Notes: a model not told the origin generated them from the sequence alone. A stretch of DNA of 64,000 bases from Ampelocalamus luodianensis (GCA_036346255.1 CM070628.1:2681840-2745839), one strand, 5' to 3'. Counted from the first letter of the stretch, positions 47,709-59,719 are shown. A program made the numbers and translations.

Positions 47709-48769
47709 TGTGGTAATGGAGTTTTGGTGATTAATGATAAATCTAATTGGGAGACTAACACTTTTATTGATATACATATTGTGTAGTCTTATTTGGATAT
47801 AAAGGTGAAAATCATGAAGGCATGCAAGTGATTAAGTGATTAATGACAAATGCACTTGTGAGACTAATACTCTTATTGTTATATCATGCTTAGTCTCACT
47901 TGGATATAAAAGCAAAAATCCAAACAGTATGTATTCATAAATGACAATCTATTTGTGAGACTAACAATTCTATTGATTATCTATTGCTTAGTCTCGTTTG
48001 GATATAAAGATGGAAATACAAGAGGTATGCATTCTACTTCGTTTTATTATATATTGTTGCATTCCTCTGATCCAAAATATAGGATAAACTCCACCAAAAG
48101 TTTAACTTGGATATGTGCATATGTTTCCATTACACATTTGTGTATGCACACATTTAGGGAGTCCATTCTATATTTTGTGGTTTCATTAGTATTGATCCAT
48201 ATTCTCTTTCCACATATATTAAGGATCTTTACTTTGAAACATATCCTTGAATATATTTAACTTGTGTAGTTAGTATATTCATATGAGTATATGAGAACAT
48301 ATGAAACTTGTGTAGTTCATGGATGTTCATATATCCTTGAATATATTTAACTTGCGTAGTTAATATATTCATATGAGTATATACAACTTGTGTAGTTTGT
48401 ATACACTCATATTCAGCATATACAACTTGTGTAGTTCGTATATACTTGTAGTATATATAACTTGTGTAGTTTATATATACTCATGGCCTTGTTGTTTCAT
48501 TAGTATTGATCCTTGTGATCTACTTTGAAACATAACTCTTGAGTATATATATAACTTCGTGTTTATATATACTCATACCAATTACATTCAATTATTTGAA
48601 ATTGTGTTGTGGGACTAACATGTGTGCTAAGATGTTTCAAGGCTTAGTCCCGGAGTTTGAGTGATGACATAAAAAGGAAATGCAAAGGTGATAAAAGATC
48701 GACATGACTCAAGACAAAGGAGTCATGCACTGCATTTCGAAAAGCTTCTGGAAGAAGTTCAGTGGAAAT

Positions 48770-49040
48770 CGGTATGACCGCATTTGGTAAGCGATACTAC
48801 CGATGTGCGGTAGTACCGAAGTTCATGTGGCGGAACATCACAGAGCTGTATGACCGCAAATATGTTGGCGGAACTACCGCAACCCGGTTGTTCCGTTTGT
48901 TAGTTGGCGGTATGTAAATTTCAGAGAAGGTGTTTTTCTGTATTTCTCGAGCCTCTGGAAATCGGTAGTACCGCATCTGAGAAACGGTACTACCAGAGAG
49001 CGGTATTACCGGATGCTAGTTGGCGGTAATACCGCACTTG
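48770..49040. repeat. Quasi-palindrome cluster 1 (GCGGTA.TACCGC variants)
   Basis: Contains GCGATACTACCG, GTGCGGTAGTACCGA, GCGGAACTACCGC, TCGGTAGTACCGCA, ACGGTACTACCAG, GCGGTATTACCGG and GCGGTAATACCGCA within 270 bp. Confidence 0.8.
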
Positions 49041-50003
49041 TCAGTAATGACTTGCTTAGAAGTAGTTTTGCAGGTATATCTTGTTAATTAATGTTAATGA
49101 CATTGTGGGACTAACATTTTCCATGAGTTGGATAAATAGGTTATGTTCCAGGGTGATGAAGACTTTGGATGGCATCATGAGTTGATTGTCATCAAGTCAA
49201 GGTTCAAGGAGATGATGCATCATGTGTTGATGCATATCAAGATCTCGAAGAAGAGATGATCATGAGTTGATCATCAAGTCAAGAGAAGGCTCATCATGTG
49301 TTGATTGAGGTCAAGTAAAGGATGCATCATGGGTTGATGCATGTCAAGATGATGACTCAGACTTGAAGCGAGGATGTGCGTCATCAAGCTTCAAAAAGAT
49401 GCTCAAGGCAAAGGTATGACTAGCTAGGGCTAAGGATGTGTTCCTAGTCTTTTACCGGTCTTGGTGTTTGGTTGGAAGACCGGATTGCTAGTATAGGTTG
49501 CCGTACTATTAAGGGGGGTCTTGTCTAGTAGCTTGAGTCTCATCATATGTTGATAGCTCAATCTTGCTTGCTCTAGCTCATCGTGGCATGATGCTATTAT
49601 TTGCGAATGTGTTTTGCAAATAGCCGAAGCTCGTGCATTTAATCCTTGTAACATGTGACTATGCTTTGCAAATGTGTTTTGCAAATGATTGAAGTCCATG
49701 TACCTACTCCTTGTGGCATGATCTATGTTTGCAAATGTGTTTTGCAAATGGTTAAGATTCGTGTGTATTCCCTTGACATGGTCTAAGATTGCTTGTTGCT
49801 ATTTCTTTGGACTTAGACCATGGTAGTGGCTCTTTTGAGTTGAGCTTTTTGATTTGATCAAATGTGTTTGAGATCAATCAAATAGGTGGGTTGTGTAGCC
49901 CTCTGAATAAGCTTTCAATAGAGTCCAAGATCACTCAATTCCGACATCGGAGTCAAAAGTTCTGATCTTTTTACCGAGTGTCGTCTGTGCTGAAATTTGG
50001 GCT

Positions 50004-50078
50004 GCGGTAGTACCGCCCGTATAACTGCGGTAGTACCGCAGAATGGTAGTACCGCCCATATAACTGCGGTAGTACCGC
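50004..50078. repeat. Quasi-palindrome cluster 2 (three exact GCGGTAGTACCGC)
   Basis: Exact 13-mers are at 50004-50016, 50027-50039 and 50066-50078, with a variant ATGGTAGTACCGCC at about 50043. Each is self-complementary except for its central base. They lie about 70-140 bp upstream of the LTR TATA box. Confidence 0.92.
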
Positions 50079-50144
50079 ACCAATGCTGTAACGGCTAGTT
50101 TTTGCTGATTTCAGCTCCCAACGGCTAGTTTTTGTTGTGAGGGC

Positions 50145-50152
50145 TATAAATA
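50145..50152 (+). promoter_or_regulatory. SIRE-like LTR TATA box
   Basis: TATAAATA in GGGCTATAAATACCCCC; identical core in the inverted copy at 16385-16392. Confidence 0.65.
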
Positions 50153-50983
50153 CCCCCTTGGACGGTTGAGAGGCAACCCTTGGCATCCCATTTTATTCTC
50201 TTGAGCTAGTGTGAGCTTCTCCTCTCTATTGTGCATGTGTTGCACCTTGTGAGCAAAAGGAGAGGGTCTAGTTGCATGTGTTGCAACTAGAATTGGATTG
50301 AGCGTCCAATTGTGCATGTGTTGCACTTGGTGAGAGTCAAGCAAGGGGCTTGGCTTATTACTCTTGGTGTTTGCCGACACCTAGACGGCGCGGAGGCGTC
50401 GTGGTCCGGTGATCTTCTCAAGTGAAGCTTGTGAGAAGGCCTGGTGTTTGTGAGTGGCTTGGTGCTCGCCATCTCCGGAGTGGAGTAAGAGCAACCCTAG
50501 TGGAGCGAGGTGTTGATACCTCGGAGGAAGGCTTAATTTGTGGAGCCGACCCAATTGATTTGGGTTTCTCAACGTGGATTAGGGAGACCAAGAAGTCTCC
50601 ACCACCACGGTAAAACATCGACGTGTCTTTGTGGTGTGATCTCTATTGCCTTACTATTGCATTTACATTCATTGTGTATGAATGCTTGCTTTACATTGTG
50701 CAATTTATATACCTTGTATTAAATTGCTTATTTATTGTGTATGAATGCTTGCCATGCTATGTGCTATTTACATTGCTTAAATTGAATTGCTTACAAGTCC
50801 ATGCTTGATTGATTATTATCAATAGACTTGTATTGTTGGTGCACTTAGTTGAACCTAGTTGATTTAGGCTTTAATTGTGCAAAACCGTATTTGTATTACC
50901 TTCCGCATTAAAAATCGGTTTTAGCGCATAGAAGTTTTAAAACGCCTATTCACCCCCCTCTAATCGGTCTCCTCGATCTTACA

Positions 50984-53737
50984 AGTGAGATCTTAGCCGT
51001 CAGTACCTCCTTCAGTTTTTATCTTGACCGTGGAGACCTCCCGCTGTAGAGATCTTAGCTGTTAGGACCTCGCCAGTCTAGATCCGTCCAGAACCTCTTC
51101 TGGTAGATCTTGGCCGTTCCAGACCTCCTCTCTTAGACCTACCCCTTAGGACCTCCCCTTGTAGATCTGGACCGTCAAATCTAGATCTGACGGTCTAGAC
51201 CTCCTCAGCGCGCGTGTGCGCGGGTGCTGTGCTCCCGTGCGCTGGAGCCGTGTGATCTCTGATCTACGACCCCGACCTCCCCTGATTGAGCTGGTTTTCC
51301 AGAAAAGCCCGAAAGCTTTTATTTACCAACTGTTAATTGCTTTAAATTTCAAAAGTGCATAACTAATTCATTTTAACTCCTTTTAAAGTGATTCAAAATT
51401 TGTTATTGTCCGGTTAAACCGAATTTTAATCTGAAAATGTATTTAGGCACTGTTCTGTACTAGAAAATTGTGTAGGTTGAATTAACTTTCTCTAGCATTA
51501 ATTGTTGATCTAGAAAGTCGTTTAAACTTGAAAAATGCTTAAGTAATTCTCTGTAACTCCAAATTGAACAAACTAAAATTTGTTAAATCCCTCTAATAGT
51601 ATGCTTTAATATAGAATAGGTTTTATTCATGTTTTTACCTCTGAAAAATGTTATGCCCTAGTTTCACAACTTAGAAAAATCATGAGTAATTCGATTTAAC
51701 TCCAAATGAAGTAAATCCAATTTTGATGTTTTTAGAATGCCATGTTCTGTCTACCATAAAAATTACAGGTTCTAAAACTTTCTAGAAAATTGTGCCATAA
51801 ACAGTAACAGAAAATAATTTAAATTAAATTTTCGAGCTGAAAGAAATTGTTTAGGTCATAACTTTTGCATACTTAGTCCAAATTGAATGATTCTTGTTCC
51901 TAAATTCATTTAAAATCATGATATTACTGCTGTGTAAACTTCATAGAATTTGGATGACTTTGATTTTTGAGTCTTTTTCGGTGTCCTTCGTTTTTATTGG
52001 ATTTTCGCGTTCTTGCGTTAGGTTCCAAAGAATTTGTTGAGCCCGAGAGTGAACTTCTGTAGCAAGAGAACTACAAGCAAGGCAAGCAGATGTAGCATCA
52101 TTTGATCATATTGCTCCTATTATTTTCAAAGTATAATATGTTGTTTGCAAATTCTACGTACGCATTGCTATTTTGTTGTTAAACTATTGTCGATTAGTTG
52201 ACCCATTAGATGCATAATCTGTAGGAAAATGTTTATCCTCTACTAATGAGCCTAGGATTATCTTGCTGTGATTTAGGGTTCATTGGATGAGCCCTTGTCA
52301 CTTAGTAGTTTACGAGTTAATGTTGCTTAGTCATGCTTAGCTACCGGTAGAATTGGGCGGTTGTCGACTTAGTCGATAGCCTTGATCACACAAAAAGCTA
52401 TCATGACTTTATGTTCAACCCTTATGCTATGTTTATTTGAGAAAAAATAAAACTGAAAATAAAATATTTTAGACTTGAACACAATGGTAAGATGGTGTGC
52501 TTTTGGGTGTGACTGGAATGGTGCCCGAGTCAACAAGAACCGAATTACTTGCGTCGCCGTACTGAGCATTTTGCGTGCTAACCACACTAGAGGGAAATGT
52601 GACCTCTCTTGAATTAGTACTTTGGGAGGTGTTAATTAATGAGTCGCTGGTGGTAGTGATAGAGAAAAATATTCGTTTTGGGATGAGAGGGATGGGTTCC
52701 GGTTAGGTTCTCCATACCTAGGAACTCCCGCAATTGCTTCGGCTAGGCCGGTGTTTCCGACTCAACGTATAGGTCTTTGTGATCTTTGTCGCTGGCAGAT
52801 CGCTAACGATTAACCCACATTCGTGCGACTCTTAATTAATGCAATCTATTGAAAAATTTTCGTAGGATTTAGCCGTGCCGACATACCAAAGGAAGTGTGC
52901 TTAATAGCTTGGCAAAAAGACGGTCTGAAGTGTGAGTACATTGGTACACCCCTGCAGGGTTAAATCTATTCGAATAGCCTCGTCCTAGGTTATGGACGCG
53001 CTCGGATATGCCCCGTGAGAATTAGACTATAACATCTTTACTAAAACTTGATTGGGTGGTACGAATCAGGGATTCGTGCTATGTTGTGGTGGCTATTGGG
53101 TTAGTCACCTCTAGGTGGTTACTTATGTTATTTATTGTTACCTCGCTGTTATTTCAACAATTTAAAACTGATTTGTCAAATTGCCTTCAACTTATTACAT
53201 TGTTGTAAATGAAAATTGCTTTATGTGTCCAATTAACCATATAACCATCTCCTTTGTTTAAGCTTGCATGTAGCTATGTATAGGCTTGTTACTCGTAAGT
53301 CTTGCGAGTACGTTTTTGTACTCAACTACATTGTTTTGTTGTTGCAGAGGAGGAAGTGGATCCCCAGGGGATCGACTTTTGTGAGTTTTGCTGCGGATCG
53401 TGCGACTAGCTTGGCGGCCCGGATGGTTGCCTTGTCGGTGTTGGCTAACTGGTTGGATTTGTTTATAGCCATCTTATGGCGCTTTTGCTTCCGCTGTTAT
53501 ATGTCACTTTGATGTCATTTGGCCGATCGACTCTTTTGTAATAACTCTATATTATGTATGTCTTTTGCTAGACTTGTTGTTGTGAGTGTATGGAAATGAT
53601 GCATGATTTTGTAAAGATGTATGTGTGCTGCAATTCTGGGAAGCACATGTCTATCGAGGCTTAGGATATTTAATTGGTAATACTAGAACCATTTGGAGGT
53701 TAAGTATTACAAGTTAAATACCCCGGGTCCTCACACT
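50984..53737 (+). mobile_element. 5.1-kb LTR family, second copy, right part
   Basis: Resumes the GACCTCC array at GTGAGATCTTAGCCG and continues to the end GGGTCCTCACA, matching 12600-15288 in order. Matching words include TTGGGCGGTTGTCGAC, GGTACGAATC.GGGATTCGTG, CTTGCGAGTACG, GCTTGGCGGCC and AACCATTTGGAGGTTAAG. Several small indels separate the two copies. Confidence 0.85.
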
Positions 53738-56095
53738 TGGTGAGTTTCCTGTGCCTTGTTTATTCTTCCTACGACCACGTTGAGTAGTCGTATCTTCCTT
53801 GTATTCCCCCTACGACCACGTTGAGTAGTCGTACCTTCTTTGGACCTGGTAGTCGAAGCCTTCTTTCGACCACCCTCGTGGTCACGACCGCCGTTTTTGC
53901 AAAGACGACCCTTTTGGTCGCAACCACCCTTTTTGCAAAGACGACCCTTTTGGTCGCCACCACCCTTTTTGCAAAGACGACCCTTTTGGTCGCAACCGAC
54001 CTTTTTGCAAAGACGACCCTTTTGGTCACAACCGTCCTTTTTTGCAAAGACCAACACCTCCTCCTCAGGATCTCCTCCTCCTTTGGACCTCCTCTTGGTC
54101 ACAACTTCTCGTTGACCTTGACCAACCTCTTTGTTTTAGCTAGTCCTATTCACTTTCTCCTTCCTGCACATTTGCTGCAGAAGTCTTCGTGCATTAAATG
54201 TTGTCATCTCTGTTGTACCCATCTCCACCTCGTCTCCTCCCTTACCGGCTCCCGTCCCCTTACTCATCTGCCAGCTGTGCGCCTGTGCCGCGCCACCGTG
54301 AATCCCGTTGCTATATCCTTGTCACCTAGTTCCCCTACCTCCACTATAATAGCATACCAGGGAGCCTTTTGCCATTTTTCCACTCCATTCGTTTTCACCT
54401 CAACCCTTCTTCTGCTCTTTTGCTTTCGCCCCAACTCTTTCCGTTGGACCTCCTTCTCTAAAGCTTTTTGAGTTGGTTTTCATTTGGATCTTTATTTAGG
54501 CTATTTTTTATCTTGCTCTGTTCTCTCGTGTAGAGTTCGATGACGCCGGGGAGCCGAGTACCTCGACGAAGTAGATCCACAAGCTTTCGAGTAAGGCAAG
54601 TCATACCCTTGATCATATTACACCCAATATTTTAAATTATGTACATTCCATTTAAAATTACTACTACATGCGTATTTCAATTCAAGTACTTTAAATCCCT
54701 AATTTAACTGGATAGTTATTCCCAATTCATTTGTACACCCAAACTTGATCGTTATTTGAATCACCCTTGATACCTTAGTTAAAAGCTAGTTGGTACATTA
54801 GTATGAACTAGAACATGTTGCGAAAAATCTATGCTTAGCCGAAGTTTAGCTCAAAAATCTTTGATTTTGGGAAGTTAGCCAAAAGTTCAACTTTGTTTCC
54901 AAATAAAGCTATGGTATGGTCAGTACCATGGAGTTTTTATGAAATGTTTAAACTGTAGAAAACTGAAGTGAAAACTGGTTTGGGCTTGGACGAAATAGGT
55001 GTTTGGATGGGTGCATGTTCATGCATGGGATCGCTCCATTTCTATGGTCGAGGCCCATGGTTCGTTTGGTTGTCACCTAGGTCAGTTAAGGACTGGTCTT
55101 CGAGTGTATTTTGCTATGCCTTCCCGTACTACCACATATCCTAAGTGGGCAGGATCCGCTAACTAATTTGCAATGTCTCACCATAGTTGTGCTATCCGGT
55201 TGCGTGGGTGTCTTTCACGACCTACTTTTATGTATTCCCACTTGGCGCAAGAGGGGGCTTGAATCCGACGGGTGGTTAGCCCAATGGAAGCGGAACTTTA
55301 GCGAGGCGGGACAACGGTAGGGTGACGCATTGTAAAGGTCTTGTGATAATCTCTTAGTCGCACACCTTCGGAAGTGTGTGAACGGACAGTATAATTGATT
55401 CTCTTGTGGGTAAAGCTGTACAATCTCTGCAGAGTGTAAAACTATTCGAATAGTCGTGTCCACGGTCAAGGACATGCTGACAAAGCTGCTCAAAGTTAGA
55501 TTTTTGGTTTTGTTTTCAAAAGGCTTATTCACTTGGTTTTTGGATCTCTATCCAATTGAGTTTTCGGCGGGCAGCCTGGTGATAGGAGGATATCCTTCAT
55601 TACTCTTGTGAATATTATCTAACTATAAAACTTGTATTTAGAAAAAGTATTTAGAAAAATGAATTTTAGTTATGGTTTAGACTGCTTGGAACTTAGTATA
55701 AGTATTTGGAAAGAAACTTGATTTTATGCAAATTAACTCTATAAGCCTTCCTTTTGTTATACCCTTGCATGCATCAATGTTACTTGATGGGTGTGATTTG
55801 CGAGCATAGTACGGTTGTTGTGCTCACTCTTGCTTGTTGATAAGCAGGTGAAGAGGCCTACGCAGAGGATCAAGAGGTCCTGGACGACTAGGATGCACCC
55901 TAGCGAATCGGGTGGTCACGACTTGTTTTTGTTTCCACTGTACTTGCTCTTGGCCTTGTGCCCTTTTGTAAATAACTCAAAATTTTTGTTAATATAGTGA
56001 CGTTGCATGGTTATGTATCATCTCTTGTTTGATTGTGTACACTAGCCACTAATCATGAGACTAGTGTGGTTTACATAATGAGGTCCCGGGGTCCT
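53738..56095 (+). mobile_element. Truncated LTR related to the 3.2-kb family
   Basis: From about 54290 onward it follows the 5012-8221 LTR in order. Matching landmarks are GTGAATCCCG, a TATA region with CCAGGGAGCC, GTGTAGAGTTCGATGACGCC, AGGCAAGTCATACCCTTGATC, ACTACCACATATCCTAAGTG, GTCCTGGACGACTAGG and GATTGTGTACACTAGCC. The TGTAACATCCC start is missing. The left 500 bp instead hold TACGACCACGTTGAGTAGTCG words and a 36-bp tandem array. The right end, near GTGGTTTACA (56080) or slightly beyond, is uncertain. Confidence 0.7.
53894..54037 (+). repeat. 36-bp tandem repeat, four copies
   Basis: Units start at 53894, 53930, 53966 and 54002. Each has TTTTTGCAAAGACGACCCTT followed by TTGGTC(G/A)C(A/C)ACC. 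The multiple of three makes all frames open across the array on both strands, which explains the 216- and 123-codon ORFs here. The words recall TTTGCAAAAAGACC..GGTC units in the GACCTCC arrays. Confidence 0.93.
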
Positions 56096-57158
56096 CTGCC
56101 CCCGGGGCGTCGATAGCAAAGTTGAAATCTTAGCTTAGTCAACATCGAATACAAAAAATCTAAGGTTTCGCAAGATTACCTAATGCATCACACTTCGAAA
56201 TTATCGAACAAAATTCTAAAATTTCTTTGGCCAAATGAAATCCAAGTCAATAATCCACAACACATGTGCAAAACAATAACTTTTGTGACCATTACCTACC
56301 CAATAATCGCCTATCTAAACAATCGAACAAAGCCTTAGGGTACATGAAAACAACAGAAAAAATCAATCTTTCCTCATCTCCTGCTAATAATATCAAAGAT
56401 TGAACACAAATATCACAAATTTAGCCTTTCCCAACAACATCCCATAAAAAAAAAACCCTAGATCAGTTCTCATCTCTACAACATGAAGCCTAGAACAATC
56501 AAGCAGAAATTTGGGTGGGGGAAGCACGCAAACGAGGTCAGGAGAGCTAACCTTCGCATCACCATACAATGTGATCAACAAAATCTCTGCGTGATCATCA
56601 CCTCCTCATCGGTGTTGAAAAGGAAGAGAGAGGAGCCGCCTAGGTTAGAGTGGAATGAAGACGAAAAGGCATGGGCATGGGTCTCTTCGCCCCATCTTAT
56701 ATCCCAAACCGTCCATCCTACGTGGCGACAAATCATCTCCCTCAACGCTTTCGTGTAAAACCGGCCATCATGTCATGCCACGGATGCAAAACCACCTAGG
56801 AAAACCAGGTTTTGTGTAAAATGGCATTACTAAGTTTAGGGGTTGATTAGACGGTTTTGAAGTCCAAGGGGTTAAGTAGACTGACCGGGGGGTAACTAGA
56901 CTTTTTTCGGGAAACTACAACTTTCACACAATAGGGAACTTAATGCTTTACTAAGTAACAACTTTTTCAGACGTTATTAAAGCAACGCTAGTACAATACT
57001 ACAATGTAAAACACTCTATGTGCCTACCCCCATCTACCTCTATTGCTCTTTATCTATTCTCGTACCACCATACAACCTAGTACCTCTCGTACGAGGTGAA
57101 CCCTAATATAGTGTTACAATGCCATTTGATGTGTGACAAAGTTTATGATTGTAACACT
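56096..57158. other. Intergenic, no supported gene
   Basis: Contains a 91-codon ORF (56483-56758) without a recognisable domain. The part 56760-56930, with AAAACCACCTAGGAAAACCAGG and GGGGTTAAGTAGACTGACCG, looks like the tail of a transposable element, but I cannot bound it. Confidence 0.4.
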
Positions 57159-58050
57159 CATGGTTATTAAGGCGGTAAGGCGAGGCGAGGCGACCCACCC
57201 CCCTCACACCTTTTAGCGCATAAGGCGCGAGGCGACGCCTCACGCACTCCTAAGGCGCCACCGCGGAGGAATATCCGAGCAACCAAGAAGTGCAAGCAGT
57301 GCAGTGGAGGCGCAGGTGGAAGAAGAAGAGAAAGCAAAAGAAAAAGAAAAGACTAACCTGGCCCATCTCGCCCGTGACCCATCACCGTGAGGACTTCCTG
57401 TTTCTCCATGCAAGACACACAGACAAAGAGCGCTTGAGCACTTCAAAGATAAAGCACCGACACCGAGCCACCGATTCGCTCCTCTCTCTCGTTCTCCACG
57501 CCAGCAGTGCAGCACTGAGCACACAATCGGCGATGGGGATGGGCCGGAGAGGGCGACGAGGCGATGGGAGGATGGTCTGTGCAGATCCGTCAGAGCGGAG
57601 TTGATGGAGGCGCCGCCGCCTAGGGTTCCTGTGTGGCCGCCCTCTTCGCCTCTCCTCTTGGCTCTTTCCCCTCTCCCCTCTTCCACCTCCTTCCTTCTCC
57701 CGCCTCCCCCTCCTCCCTTCCCGCCCGGCGGGGCGACGGCGACGGGGATGGGTGGAGGGGCGTCGTCGAGGTAGATGGGAGGATGGCGCGCAGATCCACC
57801 GTGAGCCGAGTCGATGGAGGCGCCGCCGCCTAGGGTTCCAGTGGCTGTCCTCTTGCGCGCGCTCCTCAGCAAGGCGTCGCTCAAGCCTTCCGACGCTTCA
57901 TCCGCCATAGAGACGCCTTGAGACGCCTTTGGCCTAGGGCGGACGCCTTAGGCATGCGCGGCAAGGCGGGGGCGACGCCTTGCACGCCGGCGGCGCCTTA
58001 ACGCTTAGGCGTCGCCTAAGCGACGCCTTATGGACGCCTTGATAACCATG
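57159..58050 (-). mobile_element. hAT-like non-autonomous element, 892 bp
   Basis: Termini are CATGGTTATTAAGGCGG and CGCCTTGATAACCATG, inverted repeats with one mismatch in the first 15 bases, flanked by an exact 8-bp duplication GTAACACT (57151-57158 and 58051-58058). An 8-bp duplication with C..G ends fits hAT transposons. Both ends are filled with repeated GGCG(A/T)CGCC/AAGGCG words that would fold strongly. The middle holds a GC-rich 222-codon minus-strand ORF (57908-57240) with an internal duplication. It does not resemble a transposase, so the element would be mobilised in trans. Confidence 0.88.
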
Positions 58051-58059
58051 GTAACACTT

Positions 58060-59690
58060 ATTACCAACTAAATATCTCGATCCTAGGGACTTTTCTCTAA
58101 GATATCTATTTCCAAATATTTTCTATTTTTACCAAGAAATGAATATCTCATTCTGTGGCAGAGCGTGGGTCAAAAACAAGAGGGGGCCAATTTCCCAATG
58201 TCAATCAATGGTTATTTCAATTCTCCATGTTTACACTGAAAATCAAGCTTCCAAAATACAAATCCAAACACATACCACAAGACGGGAGGGTTGGATTACT
58301 TGTGGGTTGAATAAATCGGACTAAAACTCATGGGAGTACATGGTCTTTTCCTCTCTTCTTCTTTCCTAGGACAACAGTATCTGCAACCTCCTATTCCTCC
58401 ATAGAAGCAACACAGTCGGTCCCTTCTCTTCTTCCACTTTCCCTACTATTTTTTCCCTTTCCTCCTCTCTTCACTTCTCTACCCCCACCCCACACCCATG
58501 GCTTGACGACAGTAGCAGTAGCTGCAACCTCACACTTGACACAACACACAAGCAAGATAAGTATATAGGGCCGCAACAACTACCGGGGACACAGGTGTGT
58601 TGAAGGGCTCAGCGTGGGCCAATAATTGGCTGAATGCCATGTGGGCTTAGATATATAACTAGGTGCTCAATTTTTTTTGCTATGAAGGGGAGGCCGGAGC
58701 CCTGTCTGACCTCAATGAGGCTCTGCACTGATCTCTTTCTTGTAAACTCAAATATTTCTAGTAACTTCTTTGATATAATCATGCATTGCTTTTTGTTTTC
58801 AACCTTAATGAGAAGTAGTCTATTTTCAAGATCACACGAGGAGTGATGCCTCGCCTTGTTGCCAGTAAGACACAATGGTTCGAGGATTAGAGATCTCGTA
58901 TGCCAGATTGGAGAGCTCGACGAATTGGGGTGTCAGAGTGGCGGCAGGGCAAACTGTGATGTTGAAAATTTTCTAAAACCAAAGGACACACAGATAGAAA
59001 AAATAGATTTTGAATTTGCTTGAATCAAATTCAAATTTTACTAGAATAGAATTTGGAATCCAATTGAATAAATCAAATCCAATTCTATAAAGCCAAACAG
59101 GGTGTAATAGGAATCAGGATATCACAAAACAGACTTACTGGAAAGCAGCTTAGATTCTAGGGAAAACAAAAGGAATATACATTGCTTTTCAAAGGGAAAA
59201 AAAACAGTGAAGAACTTCTTCGAGATTAAGAAAGAGAGATGATTGTGATGGAGCTCCAAAGTCCACTCCACATGCATTCCCTTCACAATTGAGGGTATGT
59301 TCGGAACGCAATAATATCATAGGAATTTCATGTCACCAATTTCCGCATCCCAGTGTTCCAACTTCCAAATTTGGTATAATTGTGGAAGCATAACTCTTCA
59401 AAATACAACTATTTTTTCTTCTAAAAGAGCTATTTCTTTCGTTTGAAACTCCTCGTGATGGGAGTGGGCAGCACAATAGGATCTTTCACACTGCTCATAA
59501 ATCAGAGCGCATTGTTTTCAAGTCTGTAAATCTGTAACATGTAGTAAATAAATCTGGAATCTTACATTTCAATCTTACACTTACATGTACCGATTTTCGT
59601 TTTATACATTGAGTTGATTAGATGGTCGTGGGGTGCACTTGATTGTTTGATTTTTTTTTCCAGACTCTCTTATGCTTACACAGAGGTCCG
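58060..59690. other. Intergenic, no supported gene
   Basis: Short ORFs on both strands without domains (for example 58609-58875, minus). AT-rich from 58960. The stretch GCCAAACAGGGTGTAATAGG...GTATGTTCGGAACGC (59090-59310) has loosely MITE-like end words but no clear inverted repeat. Confidence 0.4.
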
Positions 59691-59719
59691 ACCGCTTGAC
59701 GTTGGCGGTATGGCCGTAT

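Larger units (their letters stand above)
47709..50983 (+). mobile_element. SIRE/Maximus-like Copia solo LTR, 3.3 kb
   Basis: Starts TGTGGTAATGGAGTTTTGG and ends TCGGTCTCCTCGATCTTACA, preceded by a CACCCCCCTCTAA tract. It interrupts the GACCTCC array of the surrounding LTR, which resumes with GTGAGATCTTAGCCGTC. The TATA box TATAAATA in GGGCTATAAATACCCCC is near 50145. Internal repeats include three diverged copies of about 105 bp (47730-48010), a series of ACTTGTGTAGTT units (48250-48480), CATCATG(T/A)GTTGAT(T/G) words (49150-49350), GCAAATGTGTTTTGCAAATG words (49600-49750) and two clusters of GCGGTAGTACCGC. The 5 bp outside the ends do not match (CATTA, AGTGA), so the target duplication is lost or an end is misplaced. 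The family name is inference from end motifs. Confidence 0.7.

Noticed and set aside
53821..54471. 216-codon plus-strand ORF and 123/92-codon minus ORFs
   Set aside because: They are produced by the 36-bp tandem array, which keeps every frame open. The encoded sequence is just the repeat unit iterated.
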